From Sanguinoderma infundibulare (taxonomy: Eukaryota; Basidiomycota; Agaricomycetes; Polyporales; Polyporaceae), in assembly GCA_032821775.1 (NCBI GenBank), contig JAVLRN010000001.1, positions 3,534,001-3,598,000 of the forward strand: 64,000 nucleotides of DNA, read 5' to 3'. How positions within the stretch are numbered: position 1 is the first letter of the stretch; every line of letters begins with the position of its first letter. A model generated the notes under the pieces. It was not told where the DNA came from, did not search any database, and saw only the letters and a list, made by a program, of their open reading frames with translations. The position numbers and the translations under genes were made by a program. Positions 12,215 through 25,200 of this stretch are shown piece by piece.

Positions 12215-13989
12215 GTCGTGCGATGTGCAGGGTATCGTCTTTCAGGAGGTCGTTTTGGTATCGGCACTGGAGCCCTCGGGGAGTCGTGAGCTGAGGTTTG
12301 TCCGTGTTCGGAAGATACGGAAGAGGCTGGGCAGGACGCGCCACGCAAGACAAGGTATATAGCGAGTGGGGAGGGGAGGTGTGCCGAGAGCCCGGAAAGC
12401 CGAAGCGGAGGGGATGATGAGGCAATACCCGATCTCGCCTCGCCTCCGGTCAGTGTCAGTGCCCGTCAAGCAAATCCTTGCGCTGGGGTTCGCGAGCTGC
12501 CTCCGGGGATGCACAAACGAATGGGCGGTGCACGTCGGACGAGCGAGGAAGAGGAGGGGTGGGACGACCGGGCAGACATTGTAATTGAGACACTCGACGC
12601 CCTTGTCGGGTCTTGTGGCGGCTGTTTGGGTGGAACCACTTCCCGACGGAAGTCCAAACGGAGCCGCCTCTCCTGCCACCACTTTTTTCTTCACACTAGC
12701 CCCCACGCGGGACCTGAAGACACTGACGTTTTGCCACCCGTGTCCCCGGAGTCAGCGAGCCCTCTTGGATTCCGAAATATGTGGTTAGTCAGCCAGCGTA
12801 CCACTGGTCCCGGCTCATGTGAACGACGCTGCCAACCGTCGTTCGTCGTTCACATGTCACAACTCGTTGAAAACATAAACAGCACATATGAATGATTCCC
12901 AACTTACGATGATGCACGCTGTCGGGCGAGCACGACGTCTGGACGTGGCTGGTCAACGGTATTCGGAATGCATCCAACCTTCTTCCAAGAATCCTACCCC
13001 GCCTCCATCATGAAACGATTCACCGCAGACTGCCGAATCCCTCAACGGTTCTCTAGGTCGAGATCTCGGGAAGCGGAAAGGCCATGCAAAACAACACCAC
13101 CCGGAGAAGATGCCATCGTCTGTTCGAAGTCCATGGCCCCGACATAGCCGCTTTCTGGAACTGCCCCGGCAGGAATGGGTCCCCACCCAGATAGACAGTT
13201 CGAATCGTCGGTTTGACAGATCGGAAACATGTCCTGTTCACCGTCGTTGAACGTTGAAAGTTCGGATCAAGCCACCTTCACGAGAACAAGGGACGTTCAA
13301 GGTTGTAAAGTCGTCCCTTGATCAGTCACACAGCCGCTCACAACATAACGATGCCAAAAGCCAAAAGATTCCCAACCGGCTCACCTGGGCTGGTGTACGT
13401 ACTTGTATACCGCCGGCTCTGCAATGTGTCGGGCAAGGTCTTGGGTATGTATAGCTCGAACGTACATGTTTCGGGCAGTATATATACAAAAAAATATCCT
13501 CGCGCCTTCCCACCCTGGGCACAACCAACAACATCCCCCAACTGGCGCATACTTCAACAACGATGCGGCACCGAGCCTGCGGGCGACATCCAGTGCCAAG
13601 TACATAGATGGTACTTCGTGTTCAGCCTGTACAGCTAGCGCCAATCTGTTCCCCCCAGGAACGGCAGGAACGGACGGTGCGGAGACAACACGAGCCGGGA
13701 GAGGGAAGAGGGACATAGGGCCAGGCACGGAGGGACGAAAGAAGAGCCAAGCGACGTATACGTACAGACAAGATACAGCGAACTGTTCATATTCTTCAGA
13801 CTCTTTCACGCTGCCGGAACGGAGGGAACGATCAGGTGTAAGTACATATCCAGCACCCAAGAATTCGAGTCGTAGTAATCGTAGCGGTAATCGAATTATC
13901 AAACGGGGGAGAGAACGCGACGCGGCGGCGAGATACGAAACCAATAAGTAGAGTATATATCGTCAAGAGGCGTCAAGAGAACCGGTCGA
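12215..13989. other. Intergenic between pantothenate kinase and chitin synthase 3' end
   Basis: About 1.8 kb with no recognisable protein. It contains a 13-bp perfect inverted repeat (12816-12856, listed separately). At 13476-13496 there is a strong TATA-like run (TATATATAC followed by seven A) on the plus strand, but no credible ORF follows. Several short frames of 60-150 codons have no family features. Confidence 0.4.
12816..12856. repeat. 13-bp perfect inverted repeat with 15-nt loop
   Basis: CATGTGAACGACG at 12816-12828 is followed, after 15 bases, by its exact reverse complement at 12844-12856. The loop ends with GTCGTT, a partial third copy of the arm core. It could be a binding site for a dimeric regulator or simply a hairpin; its location about 600 bp upstream of the pantothenate kinase ATG allows the former. 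Confidence 0.6.
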
Positions 13990-16900
13990 TCACAGGCCGA
14001 CGAGGCGGAGGAGCAGGTACATGAACGAGCCGAAGAAGCGGATCGCGGAGAGGCCGGCCCTGTGAAGGCGAAGAAGGAAACGCGTCCAACGGTTAGCACA
14101 CCGATTCGAACACGCATATACGAAGACTAAAGCGCATGGGGAAGGGTACTCACAAGCACCAGAAGAGGAACGTCAGGTAAGGGTTGAACGTCGCGTCCTG
14201 GGTCGAAGCCACGTGCTCCTTCACCCAGTTCGTGAACGCGGTGGACGTAAAGACGAGGATCATGAGGATGTTCGTGCCGACCCAAGCGAGCACGACGTTC
14301 GTCCGAAGGTTGCGGTCGTGATCGGTCTGCTTCGTCGCGGCGTCGCGGTGCTCCTTCTCCTCTGGGGGCTTGAACGACAGCGCGGTGCGGGACGCCTGCC
14401 AGACCTGGTCCACGTCCTCGCGTGCGGTCGGAAGCTCAACTTCCATCACGTCCTTGCCGTCCTTGTTGACCTTCTTCGCGCCGCCGAGGTCCTTGGCCGA
14501 GCCGTTGTCACCCTTGGTACCCCAGGTGACGTCATGCAGGTTGCACATGGCGTACATCACTGAAACATTGTCAGTCAGAAAGCCGCAAACTCCCCATTTA
14601 TGTGACGCACTGAGAATGTTGACATCTGGAAATGCATAAAGCGTCAACAAGGGCTCTCATAAGCGGAGGAATGACGCACAGCTAGGAAGCCAGAACATGT
14701 ACTGGATGAACGAGGTGAACATGTGCCAGGGCTCAAAGTGCATGAACGACGCGATGAAGTAGAGACCGTAAGTTGCCGCAAGTGAGATTACGATATCACG
14801 GAAGGTAGCATTCGTCTGGACAAGGCTATGGGATTAATCCAGTCAATATCCGCTCCAAAAAAGTATGATCGAGATCGACGTACTGAGGGAAGTCTTTCCA
14901 ACCAGCAAGGGTGTGCGGCACCGCGAGCCATACCGTGAAGCCAGCACACCAGAGCGTGATGACGTTGCATAGGCCAAACAGGAAGATACAGATCGTGTAC
15001 GTCCATTTCGAGCCTTGCGGCCGGTTACCGAGCGAACAGACGAGGACGATGAACAGAAGACCGAGGTAGAGCTTGAGGAAGACTTCAAACACGTCCGGAC
15101 CAGCACCTTGGGCGAGGAAGTTGAAGGCATCGTTCTTCGAGTCGGAGGTGGCCGAGGACACGAGGAAGAAGAAGGCGAGGTAGAAGTTTGCAAGCGAAGT
15201 CCAGGTGAAGAAGAGCTGGATGGCGTTGTAGATGAACTCGATCTGGAGGATGATCATGCGGAAGAAGCCCTGCCCAGACGTCCAGATGCGGAACCAGAAC
15301 ACAGTCGCGTGCACGGAGGCGAATAGTGATCCGTTCAGCCAACGACGACGCTGGGAGATGAACTCGGGGACCGTGGTAGGCACATCGGTAGATGCCTTCG
15401 CGCTCTTGACGTACTTGAGCCTATGGACATATCTTCAGCGTGGTTCCTCGTCAATGCGTCACCAAGAATTAAAACTTACACCCAGGCCTCGCGCTTCTTC
15501 GTGACAATCTCGAAGCAGAGAATACGATCCTCAGCAAGGTACATGTTACGTTCTGCATACAGAGGCAAAACGATCAGCTCGAACTAGCCAGCTGCGTTTA
15601 AATTGTAAAGCTCTCACCGAACAATCCAGCATTGGTGTGTCCACCATGCATCAGCTCTCCCCTGAAGTAGGATGCAAGCGGGCCTTTGCCGTCAGGACCA
15701 TTCTGGAGAGCCTTGTAGCGGTACGCAGAGAAGGCACCAGGAAGCACGGAGATGTAGCCAAACACACTCTCCAGAGGCTTGTCCAGGATGTTAGACATCT
15801 TGTACTACGTTCGCAAAGCGTGTTAGACACCTCGCACTGGCATGTGATACGGACACTCGCAACCAAGGCGTACCTCGAAGTTCTGCGATGCCGCAAGCGG
15901 ACTGGTGAGGAGGAGCGAGCAGCCCTTGCCGGTGTCGACACAAATCTCTCCGCACGCGCCGCCGACGCCGGGATGCTTGTCGAAGCCTAAACGGGAGTCA
16001 ATCAGGGTTGGCCTTGTCACCGCCGTCAAATTCACTTACACTTCCACAGCTCATAGATCGAGGTGCCGGTCGGCTTCGTTCCGACATCAAGGAGAATGCA
16101 GACTAATCACAGCCAATAAGCAGCCAAACCCGGTGCCAAACTCCAATTGGACTAACCGTTGGGCTGTATCAAGGGGCCGAACGCGTTAAAGAACCAACGG
16201 TGACTGAAAGCCGTGTCAGAAGAGCGTGTCCTGCTGCGATCAGAGAGCAAATCAACAAACCTGTTCAGTTTCTTCTTGTTCTGTTCCTTGAGACAGAAGA
16301 TGATCTGCACAGGGCAAGGACCCGTGGAGACTTCACCTCGGTCAGAAACGACGACATTGGAAGTGTACCTATGATGATGTTGGGATTAGATACTCGCGAG
16401 ACAGAAGTCCAAAGCACTTACTCGAAGATGTGTGCGGTCACGTCCTTGCCACCGATGGAGTCCTTGGCAATACCTTCTTGATAGCAACCCATCTATACGC
16501 GGTTTAACTACGCCACATCGCCGCATCGAACAACCATGGGAACTGACAAGTGTGAGGACTTGCAACGTGCGCTTGTTGATCTTGCTCCGACCATCGGATA
16601 CAACGCAGACCACGACCTTCTTCCAACCCTCGGGACCCCAAGTCTTGGACCTGGTCCTACTGCACAAGTGTGCGATATTCTTCAAAACGCTGTGGGAAAG
16701 CTTCCATTCAGCGAACTGCACCCGCCAGAGAAGGTGACAGCAAGAATAGACGGGGGGAATGGGAGACGCACCCGTTCATAGTGCGGACGAAGAGAACCTC
16801 GTCCTCGTTGTACATGGTCATGACGATGAACAGCTCCGTCCTGCGGCCCATGAGGTACGGGCGGAGGGTGTACTTGTTGCGCATGAACTCGTCTGGGTCA

Positions 16901-17373
16901 CAGGTGGCGGCGGTATAGCGGAGCTTGGTCATCTCCTCGACCTTGTCTATGCTCTTGGGGACGATGTGGGACGGGACGTCCATGTCGAGGATGAGGTTGC
17001 CCTGCTGGAGCTCGACGTGACGGACGGACCGCCGCTTCATGAGCTTCTCGCGGGCGACGGAGTAGCCGGTGCTCTGCTCGCGGAGCACGCCCGGACGCTG
17101 CTGGGGCGGGTAGTTGCCCGGGTGACCCTGGTAGGGCATGTTCGGCATGGGGGGGACGGAGACCTCGTATGGGTTGAGGTGGGCCTGAGAGCCGGCGTAG
17201 CTGCTGGCGTAGGACTTGGTCTCCCAGTTGTTGGGGTGATCGAACGAGTAGTCGTGCTGTTGAGCTTGCTGGGCAAGATGGGCCTGGTTGTTGTAGGCGT
17301 TGGGTTGGGGGGCGGCGGGGGGGTAGTCGGGATACGCGTTCGCGTATGGGTCGTGTTGCTGTTGATAAGCCAT
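13990..17373 (-). CDS. Chitin synthase, division 1 (class I-III type), 859 aa
   Basis: Plasma-membrane processive glycosyltransferase (GT2) that polymerises UDP-GlcNAc into cell-wall chitin. Fourteen exons: 17373-16772, 16689-16548, 16492-16422, 16368-16261, 16203-16157, 16102-16040, 15986-15874, 15804-15618, 15552-15480, 15420-14884, 14825-14680, 14625-14611, 14559-14154, 14059-13990. Seen: Gln/Pro/Tyr-rich cytosolic N-terminus; chitin-synthase N-domain from '[17 protein letters not shown]'; catalytic motifs 'AEDRIL' (about residues 451-456) and 'QRRRW' (about 493-497); then a multi-pass C-terminal membrane region ('[20 protein letters not shown]' and following). No myosin motor or DUF1687-type extension, hence division 1. 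Exon 12 is only 15 nt. The exact class among I, II and III needs a tree. Confidence 0.95.
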
Positions 17374-19359
17374 TTCTTGTTGAAATGCGGGAAGAGGACG
17401 TGTGAGAGGGAAGGGGACGGAGATTAGGCTGAGAAAGAATGTGTTGGGTAAAGAATGACTGTCTGCTCTGCACCAGAGAACCACCAGGGAAGGAGCGAGC
17501 GAGACGAGGTCCGGGGGGAGGAGGTGGACGTCGTTGAGGAAGAAGGCAACTGGCTGTGAACGGAAGATGGCCCCCATCCTCTTTCGGCATCTGGATGGTC
17601 ACGCCCTCCATTCTGGCCGCTTGTCGCCTTCCTTGGCACCAACTGCGCCCGCCCAGGGCCATCTTGTTTCGCTGTCTAACTTTTGCCTGCATACATACCT
17701 GGGCACACCAGGGCACACCGGTTGCTAAAAGTATAGCTGCTGCCTGTCTGCTTCCCCACTTCATCTCGCGGTTCATCCCCACACACGGCATAGAGTACTA
17801 TTTCGTGGATATTTAGCCAAGAAGAAAGCGTTGCTAAGACTACGTTAGACGGTATGCAAGAAGCAATGATCCTCTCGGAGACGGTCGGAAAGCGATGACT
17901 GGTGGCAGCGGATTGCCGTTGGTGCAGGCCGCTGGCAGGATCAGTCTCGTTGGGCATGATTTTAGCCGTATTTGATTTGAAGTGGTGCACCACGTAGCAA
18001 CAGTTGGAGACGATGAGACAGAGAATTGGACAGAAGTACTTCAGTAGGGCATCTTGAGCTCACGACCACAAGTTGTCTTCACGCGCCTGTCACAAGACAA
18101 CAACCAGGGTTCTGATAACACGAACATTCGGACAAGAACGTTGGGGTGTGACAACAATTCATACAAATGCAGGCGTAATCGAAGTTTAAGTGAAATGGGG
18201 GGTTGGAGCTGGGTTGGAGGATGGAGAGGGCATGCGGCGGAGCGAGGAACGGACACAAGTCATCAGATGCCGGACCATAATCATCGAGGAAGAAAGCGAA
18301 GGAATGGAGCCCGAACTATACGAGGACAGGGTGCGAGTTGGCCACAGAGGAGGGCAAGAACTGGAGTGATCATCGGGAGAAGAAGCTCGCTGTCGGGGTT
18401 CGGGCTGGATGGAGTGGCAACAAGGACGGCTATGAAGCGGGGAAGAGGCTGACGGCGATAGGTGGCTATCAGAGGACGTATCAGTGGGATCCGGGGAAGG
18501 GTTCACAGCCGTTGAGGCTGCGCCTAACGCGCTGACGAAGGAGCAGCCGGTCGGAGGGGAGAAGCATGCGGTACAGGAAGTCGCGGCCGATAGAAGCTCG
18601 GACGCAGTTCTTCTGGGCGGCACGCAGAGTGCTGCCAGCTCGAGAAGAGTGTCGCCGGATGCGTGAAGCCAGGCGGACGACGGCACATGAGGCAGCCCGA
18701 TGCGCGAGCCTCCGACATCGAGGCACGGGGGACGGAAAGGACGGAGTGTCGGGGAAATAGGACGTCGGGTGTGTCAGACGCCGGCCGAGGGAGAACGGAT
18801 CTGGAAGACCGAAGAGCAACGAGTCTATTGCGACGAGCACCATGCAGAGCGAATGTGACATGGACGAGCGAGTGCGGACCAAGGAGGAGGATGGCCGAGT
18901 GGCACGGCGGCGTCGATGAGCAGACTGAATGACCTGGACGGGTGTGGCGCGGCCGGCGCCAACGCGGCATTCCCACGGGCAGGCCTCGCCACCTGCGCTG
19001 CGCTCCCTCGGTGGCCTTTCTTCTGCCCTTGTACTCTCGAACCCCCTCCTCCCTCCATATATACGTCCAACGCCGTCTCCCTGCCTCTTCCTCGACGTTT
19101 CGTCTCTTTGCTACTTCTCTCTTCCTTGTGAGTGTCGTTTGCGCTTCATTTTCCCCGTATCTTCCCCTCCCACCCCGTCTCCACGCCTCGAGGTGGCCAC
19201 ACCCTCCGGCTTGCTCGCCCCCCAGCCGGCCTCGCCACGCCCCACGTAAAGATCCTGGCCACCTTCTTGGGCCGTAGAACAGTCCTTTTCAGGCCTCTCG
19301 CCCCGAAGGCGGCTGCGCCAATGCTGTGCTGGGCGTCCCCACCAGCCAGTCGCTTTTCA
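17374..19359. other. Intergenic between chitin synthase and casein kinase 1 (divergent)
   Basis: Two kilobases separate two divergently read genes, so both promoters are here. No protein family was recognised in the short frames (up to about 166 codons, low complexity). The part nearest the kinase is C/T-rich on the plus strand. Confidence 0.45.
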
Positions 19360-19507
19360 ACCTGCCTCACCCCCCACCTCCCCCTCCGCCCCTCTTAAGC
19401 CTCCACCCCTCCCCTTCCCATCCTCCTCTCCCTTCTCTTCTACCCTCAACATCCCCTTTACTCACCCCTTCTCCTCCCAGACTCTACCACTCTCAATCTG
19501 AATATCG
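19360..19507 (+). promoter_or_regulatory. Pyrimidine-rich leader of casein kinase 1
   Basis: Immediately upstream of the ATG is a roughly 115-base run that is almost all C and T, ending in CTCCTCCCAG at 19480, followed by a short A-containing leader. Such tracts mark transcription start regions of strongly expressed filamentous-fungus genes. The terminal CAG is also a good acceptor, so the tract may be the 3' half of a 5'-UTR intron. Confidence 0.5.
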
Positions 19508-20781
19508 ATGGCCGACTCGTCCTCGCACCGCCTCGACCTCCGTGTCGGTGGAAAGTACAGGTTGGGCAAGAAGATTGGATCAGGCTCTTTCGGTGCGTCC
19601 TTAGCCTCTTCATCTCCTTTCCCTCGCTCACCTCGTTTTATAGGTGATATCTACCTCGGGATCAACATCATCTCAGGGGAGGAAGTCGCCATCAAGCTCG
19701 AGTCTGTCAAGGCCAAGCACCCTCAACTCGAGTACGAGTCCAAGGTCTACAAGACTCTCGCAGGAGGCGTCGGCGTCCCCTTCGTCCGTTGGTTCGGAAC
19801 CGAGTGCGACTACAACGCCATGGTCATCGATCTCCTTGGCCCCTCTCTCGAGGACCTTTTCAACTTCTGCCACCGCAAGTTCAGCCTCAAGACCGTCCTC
19901 CTTCTTGCTGATCAGCTCGTAAGTCCCTTCTTTTCTTTCCCCTCCCCATCCACAGAGCTTATCAGATCGTCTTGACGCCACGTCATGGCAGATCTCCCGT
20001 ATCGAGTATATTCATTCCCGCAACTTCATCCACCGCGACATCAAGCCCGACAATTTCCTCATGGGAATTGGCAAGCGTGGCAACCAGGTCAACGTCATCG
20101 ATTTCGGTTTGGCCAAGAAGTACCGCGACCCAAAGACGCACCTCCACATCCCGTACAGGGAGAACAAGAACCTCACCGGCACCGCTCGTTACACCTCCAT
20201 CAACACTCACTTGGGTGTCGAGCAAGCCCGTCGTGACGATTTAGAGTCTCTCGCTTACGTTCTCATGTACTTCCTCCGCGGCTCGCTGCCCTGGCAGGGT
20301 CTCAAGGCCGCCACCAAGAAGCAGAAGTACGACCGGATCATGGAGAAGAAGATGACTACCCCCACCGATCTCCTCTGCCGCGGTTTCCCCAACGAGTTCG
20401 GTATCTTCCTCAACTACACCCGCGCCCTCCGCTTCGATGACAAGCCCGACTACTCGTACCTCCGCAAGCTCTTCCGCGACCTCTTCGTCCGCGAGGGTTA
20501 CCAGTACGACTACGTCTTCGACTGGAGCATGCAGCGCGCCATGGACGAGGGCGCCAGCTCCAGCAACAAGGCCACCGCTGGTCGCCGCAAGGTCCTCCAG
20601 GAGGAAGAGGAGCACCGCGTCAGCGACAGGATGTGAGTTCCGGCGTAACTAAAGGTTCGCCCCACTTTTACTTACCCGGTCTAGGCTGCGTTCCCACACT
20701 CGCCAACAGCAGCAGGCTGCAGCCGCCGCTGGTGCCGTCGGCCAGCAGCGTCCCATGCGCCAACGTGACGAGCACTGGTAA
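19508..20781 (+). CDS. Casein kinase 1, Hhp1/delta-epsilon class (365 aa)
   Basis: Ser/Thr protein kinase of the CK1 family, acting in nucleus and cytosol in DNA repair, clock and morphogenesis pathways in related fungi. Exons 19508-19592, 19644-19918, 19992-20632, 20685-20781. Seen: glycine loop 'KKIGSGSFG', ATP-anchoring Lys46 in 'VAIKLE', the CK1 hallmark '[11 protein letters not shown]', catalytic Asp136 in '[12 protein letters not shown]', Asp157 in '[13 protein letters not shown]', and '[14 protein letters not shown]' in place of the usual APE motif. After the kinase domain there is a short 60-residue Gln/Ala-rich tail ending 'RPMRQREHW'-like, with no prenylation CAAX box, so it is not the membrane-bound Yck type. 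The ATG choice is natural: it begins [20 protein letters not shown]. Confidence 0.96.
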
Positions 20782-22210
20782 ACGCCTTCCCCGACCATGA
20801 CTGGGGAAGACGTCGTCGCAGCACGTCCGGGTCCGACCGAGCATGGGGGGCGGAGGGTAGATGCATCAGCGCTCGGTATTGGTTTGCCGCCATTGGTATG
20901 GATCCTTTGGATGTCGGATATGTTATTGGTCGGTCACGTCGCTCGCCTGGACGGGACGGGTGGACGCTTCGGAGGAGCTGGAAGTGCGTCGAGAGTATGA
21001 CGTGCAGGCGGTGGACGGACCATCGCGCACAACCACGTCGGTCCTCGCTAGGATGATTGGCAAGGTTTGCGCTCCCGGGGATGGTCCCGCAACTCGCTCG
21101 CGTCGACTGGCTCGATCTCTCGCACGCGCCCACACTACGATCTGGGTTTCAGCCTCAAGAGCTTGCCCCTAACACCTCATCGATCGAGCTGCCCAAGGTT
21201 TTGGTTTCGTACGGACGCTTTTTCGTTTCACGCCTACCCTGTCTCCCTCACCATCGAGTTCGTCCCAGGATAGGCCGCCTTATTCCTCTCGCCTGATACG
21301 CCCCCCTTGCGCCGTACTTCGTGATGACTGCCCCACACTCTCACCTGATGACCTACAATCACCACTGTCGCACGCACCATCACGCACCAACCACGTCTCA
21401 CTGTATATATGTCCCAGCCGCTTTTCCTCGCCTCACCTTTCCTAATACGCCCGCCGCGCATGCCACGCGCGCCATCCCCTCGTTGATATTTTCTTTTCCA
21501 CTCTCACCTCTCGATTCTGTCGTATAGTGCGTCGTCGACGTTGCTGGATCTCGTACTTGGCCCTTGATTCCTCTCTCCTCCCCTTCTTCGGTCCTCGACC
21601 CCACTCCGCGGTCGAGCTACTGTTGAGGGCGCGCTGGAAGGGAGAGGGCGCCGCGTCTGGTCAGGTGGGGTGGTTGTCGGAAGGGGGTGTCGGATGAGGG
21701 TAGGGGAGTTGGTGGAGAGTACGCCGAGTTCTCCGCATACGGGGTGGGTGTGGTGGAAGCGGCAGGCGCGGTTAGACCGAAGGAGATGACGACGTTGGAG
21801 ACCAGGCGCGGTATCGTTCCCTGTATTCGTTGTATTGTGCACCTTGCATCACCTTAACACTCAAATCCCCTCACAATTAGTTCGCGAGTATCGTTTCCCC
21901 CCTGTCCTTTACCCACGCAGTATCTGTCGCTCTGTCACGTTGATCGCGTACCCAGTCCGTATCACGAGTATGTCATAATTTGTTGGACGTTGAGCTTTTT
22001 GCGAGTGATTGCGCGTTGGTCGCGGTTCGCGAGTCCACAGCGCGAGGGAAGTAGTTTTCGAAGTCGGAGCAAACACCATACTGGCATTGGCAACTGCGCG
22101 CCACGTGTGGCAGCTTGCGATGATGTGTGGGCGCTGGTCAACATTCTGCGCATATTCTTTCCTCCTCGTCGTGCTGCACCGCGCGCCCGTCTTCTCCTCG
22201 CTTTGCTACT
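20782..22210. other. Intergenic between casein kinase 1 and SEC21
   Basis: About 1.4 kb between tandem plus-strand genes, holding the CK1 3' UTR and the SEC21 promoter. No gene or repeat could be supported in either strand. Confidence 0.45.
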
Positions 22211-25200
22211 ATGGCTTTCGCAACAAAAAAGGACGAGGAGAGCGGCCTCAGCACATACTACAACAACAAGACAACCGTCATCCAGGAGGCCCGCGTCTTC
22301 AATGAATCCCCAATAAGTCCCCGCAAGTGCAGGGCCCTACTCACGCGCCTTGTCTACCTCCTCTATGTCGGCGAGACGTTCAACACCCAGGAGGCGACGA
22401 CGCTGTTCTTTGGGACGACCAAGTTGTTCCAGCACAAGGACGTTCGTATCTCGTTCTGTCTGATCCTAGCCGCGGAGAGTACGGGATTGACTTGGGGCCT
22501 TGTTTCGACAGAGTGCGCTCCGCCAGATGGTCTACCTCACCATCAAGGAGCTCGCGCTGACGGCGGAGGACGTCATCATGGTCACGGCTAGCATCATGAA
22601 AGACATGCAGCCCAACTCGGAGGTCATCTACCGGCCGAACGCCATTCGCGCCCTTGCGCGTATCATTGACGTGAGTCCCGGCCCCCGTCGTTCCGCATCT
22701 CATCATACGGGCGCGCGATGGCTGAGAGAGAGAGGGTTTGGATAGCCGTCCATGGCCCAAGGCGTGGAACGATTCTTCAAGGCCGCCATCGTCGACAAGA
22801 ACCCGTCCATCTCGTCCGCCGCGCTCGTCTCGGCCTACCACCTCTTCCCGGACGCCAAGGACGTCGTGAAGCGGTGGGTGAACGAGGCGCAGGAGGCGGT
22901 CAACGCCAAGTCGTCCTCGTCCTTCTTTGGATCGACGAGCTCGAGCAGCGGGGGGTACCTCGGCTGGGGCAGCTCGTCGTCGAGCGCGAACCAGGGCCAC
23001 CAGACGATCCCGTCCTCGAGCCACATCACGCAGTACCACTCGCTCGGGCTGCTGTATGCGATCCGGCAGCAGGACAGGATGGCGATCACGAAGATGATCC
23101 AGCAGCTCGGCGGGGGCAAGTCGGGTGCGGGGACGACGCTGAAGAACCCGATGGCGCTGTGTATGCTCATTCGGTATGCGGCCAAGGTTATGGAGGAGGA
23201 CCCAAAGTGAGTGGGTTTGCGATGTTCTTGGTCGATGTTTGCGTTGTAATGCTGGCGTGCAGCGTTCAGAAGCAGATGCTGGACCTTTTGGAAGGCTGGC
23301 TCCGGCATAAGAGCGATATGGTCAACCTTGAGGCTGCCCGGGTTATCTGCGAGATGAAGAACGTTAACCCGACGCAGCTCACCCGTTCCATCGCCGGTAG
23401 GTGCTTCATGAGGTTTGTGCTGGTGTTCACTAACGCGCCATCTTAGTTCTCCAACTGTTCCTCTCCTCGCCCAAGTCTACGCTCAAGTTCGCTGCTACCC
23501 GTACTCTTGCTGCCCTCGCAGTCACCCACCCTCAGAGCGTTGCTGCATGCAACATCGACCTCGAGAACCTCATCTCTGATTCGAACCGCAGCGTCGCGAC
23601 GTACGCGATCACGACCCTCCTGAAGACCGGCAACGAGGCGTCCGTCGACCGGCTCATGAAGCAGATCAGCGGCTTCATGAGCGAGATCAGCGACGAGTTC
23701 AAGGTCATCATCGTCGACGCCATCCGCTCGCTCTGCCTCAAGTTCCCATCCAAGCATGAGTCCATGCTCGCCTTCCTCTCGGGCGTCCTCCGCGACGAGG
23801 GCGGCTACGACTTCAAGCGGGCGGTGGTCGAAGCGATGTTCGACATGATCAAGTTCATCACCGACTGCAAGGAGCAGGCGCTTTCGCATCTGTGCGAGTT
23901 CATCGAGGACTGCGAGTTCACGAAGCTCTCGGTGCGCATCTTGCACTTGTTGGGCGCCGAGGGCCCCAAGGCGCCGAACCCGACGAAGTACATCCGGTTC
24001 ATCTACAATCGCGTCGTGCTCGAGAACGCGACCGTTCGGGCTGCTGCTGTGGCGAGTTTGGCGAAGTTCGGGTTGAACAACCTGGACGAGAAGCTCGGCA
24101 AGAGCATCAACGTGCTCCTTAACCGGTGAGCGATCATCGTTTGCGTAGCATTTAGACGCTACTTATTTCTTCCTGGATAGATGCCTCGACGATGTCGACG
24201 ACGAGGTTCGCGATCGTGCCGCGATGTACCTCAAGGTGTACGATGAACCGCCACTAGTGCAGCCTTACATCAAAGAAGGTACGCTACACTCGATGTGTGG
24301 ACTGATAGCATTGGTAACCAGCAACCCGTTACTCGCAGAATCCATCTACTCCCTTTCTGCTTTGGAGTCAAAATTGGTTTCTTACATCAGCGATCCTGAT
24401 GCTCTCGAGCAGCCCTTCGACGCAACCGACATCCCCAAGATTAGCAGAGAGCAGGCCGCCAAGGATGCTGCCCGTACGTTGCTAGGTGACAAAGCGGTCA
24501 TCGATGAAGCTAACGGGTGTCTGCAGGTCCAAGCAGCCTGGAGACCATCGGCGTTCCGTCAACATCGAAGGCGGCTACCCCGCCCCCTCCATCAGCGGCG
24601 GAGACACAAACAAACTACGCTCAACAGCTCGCCGAGGTGCCCGAGCTGGCGTCGTACGGTCCGGTGCTCAACAGCAGCATCAAGCCCAGTCCTCTCACGG
24701 AGAGCGAGACGGAGTATCAGGTGTCTGTCGTCAAGCACGCCTTCAAGGAGCACATCGTCTTCCAGGCATGCTCCCATCGACTCGTTCGATTTGATTGACA
24801 TCTAAGCCTGTCCTACAGTTCAACGTGTCCAACACCATTCCAGACACCGTCCTCGAACAGGTTTCGGTCATCATGCAGCCGCAAGCGGACTCGGGCCTCA
24901 CCGAGGACTTCATCATCCCCGTCCCCACACTTTCGTCCGCGACGTCGCCTGGCATCGTCTACGTGTCCTTCACGCGCGACACGCCAGAAGAGTACGTGCA
25001 GGCGTCCTTCCAGTGCATCCTCAAGTTCGTGAGCAAAGAGCTCGATCCGTCGACCGGCGAGCCCGAGGAGGAGGGCTACGAGGACGAATATCAGCTCGAG
25101 GAGACGGAGCTCGCCGCGGCGGACTACATCGTCCCCAGTTATGTCACGTTCGTGTCTGAGTGGGATCGTATGCGTGGCGGCGTCTCCGTGACCGAGACGT

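Noticed and set aside
16759..17427. 222-codon plus-strand Gly/Val/Leu-rich frame
   Set aside because: Antisense shadow of chitin synthase exon 1.
18186..18686. 166-codon minus-strand Ser/Pro-rich frame upstream of casein kinase 1
   Set aside because: Low complexity, no splice-supported extension and no recognisable family; it lies in a divergent promoter region.
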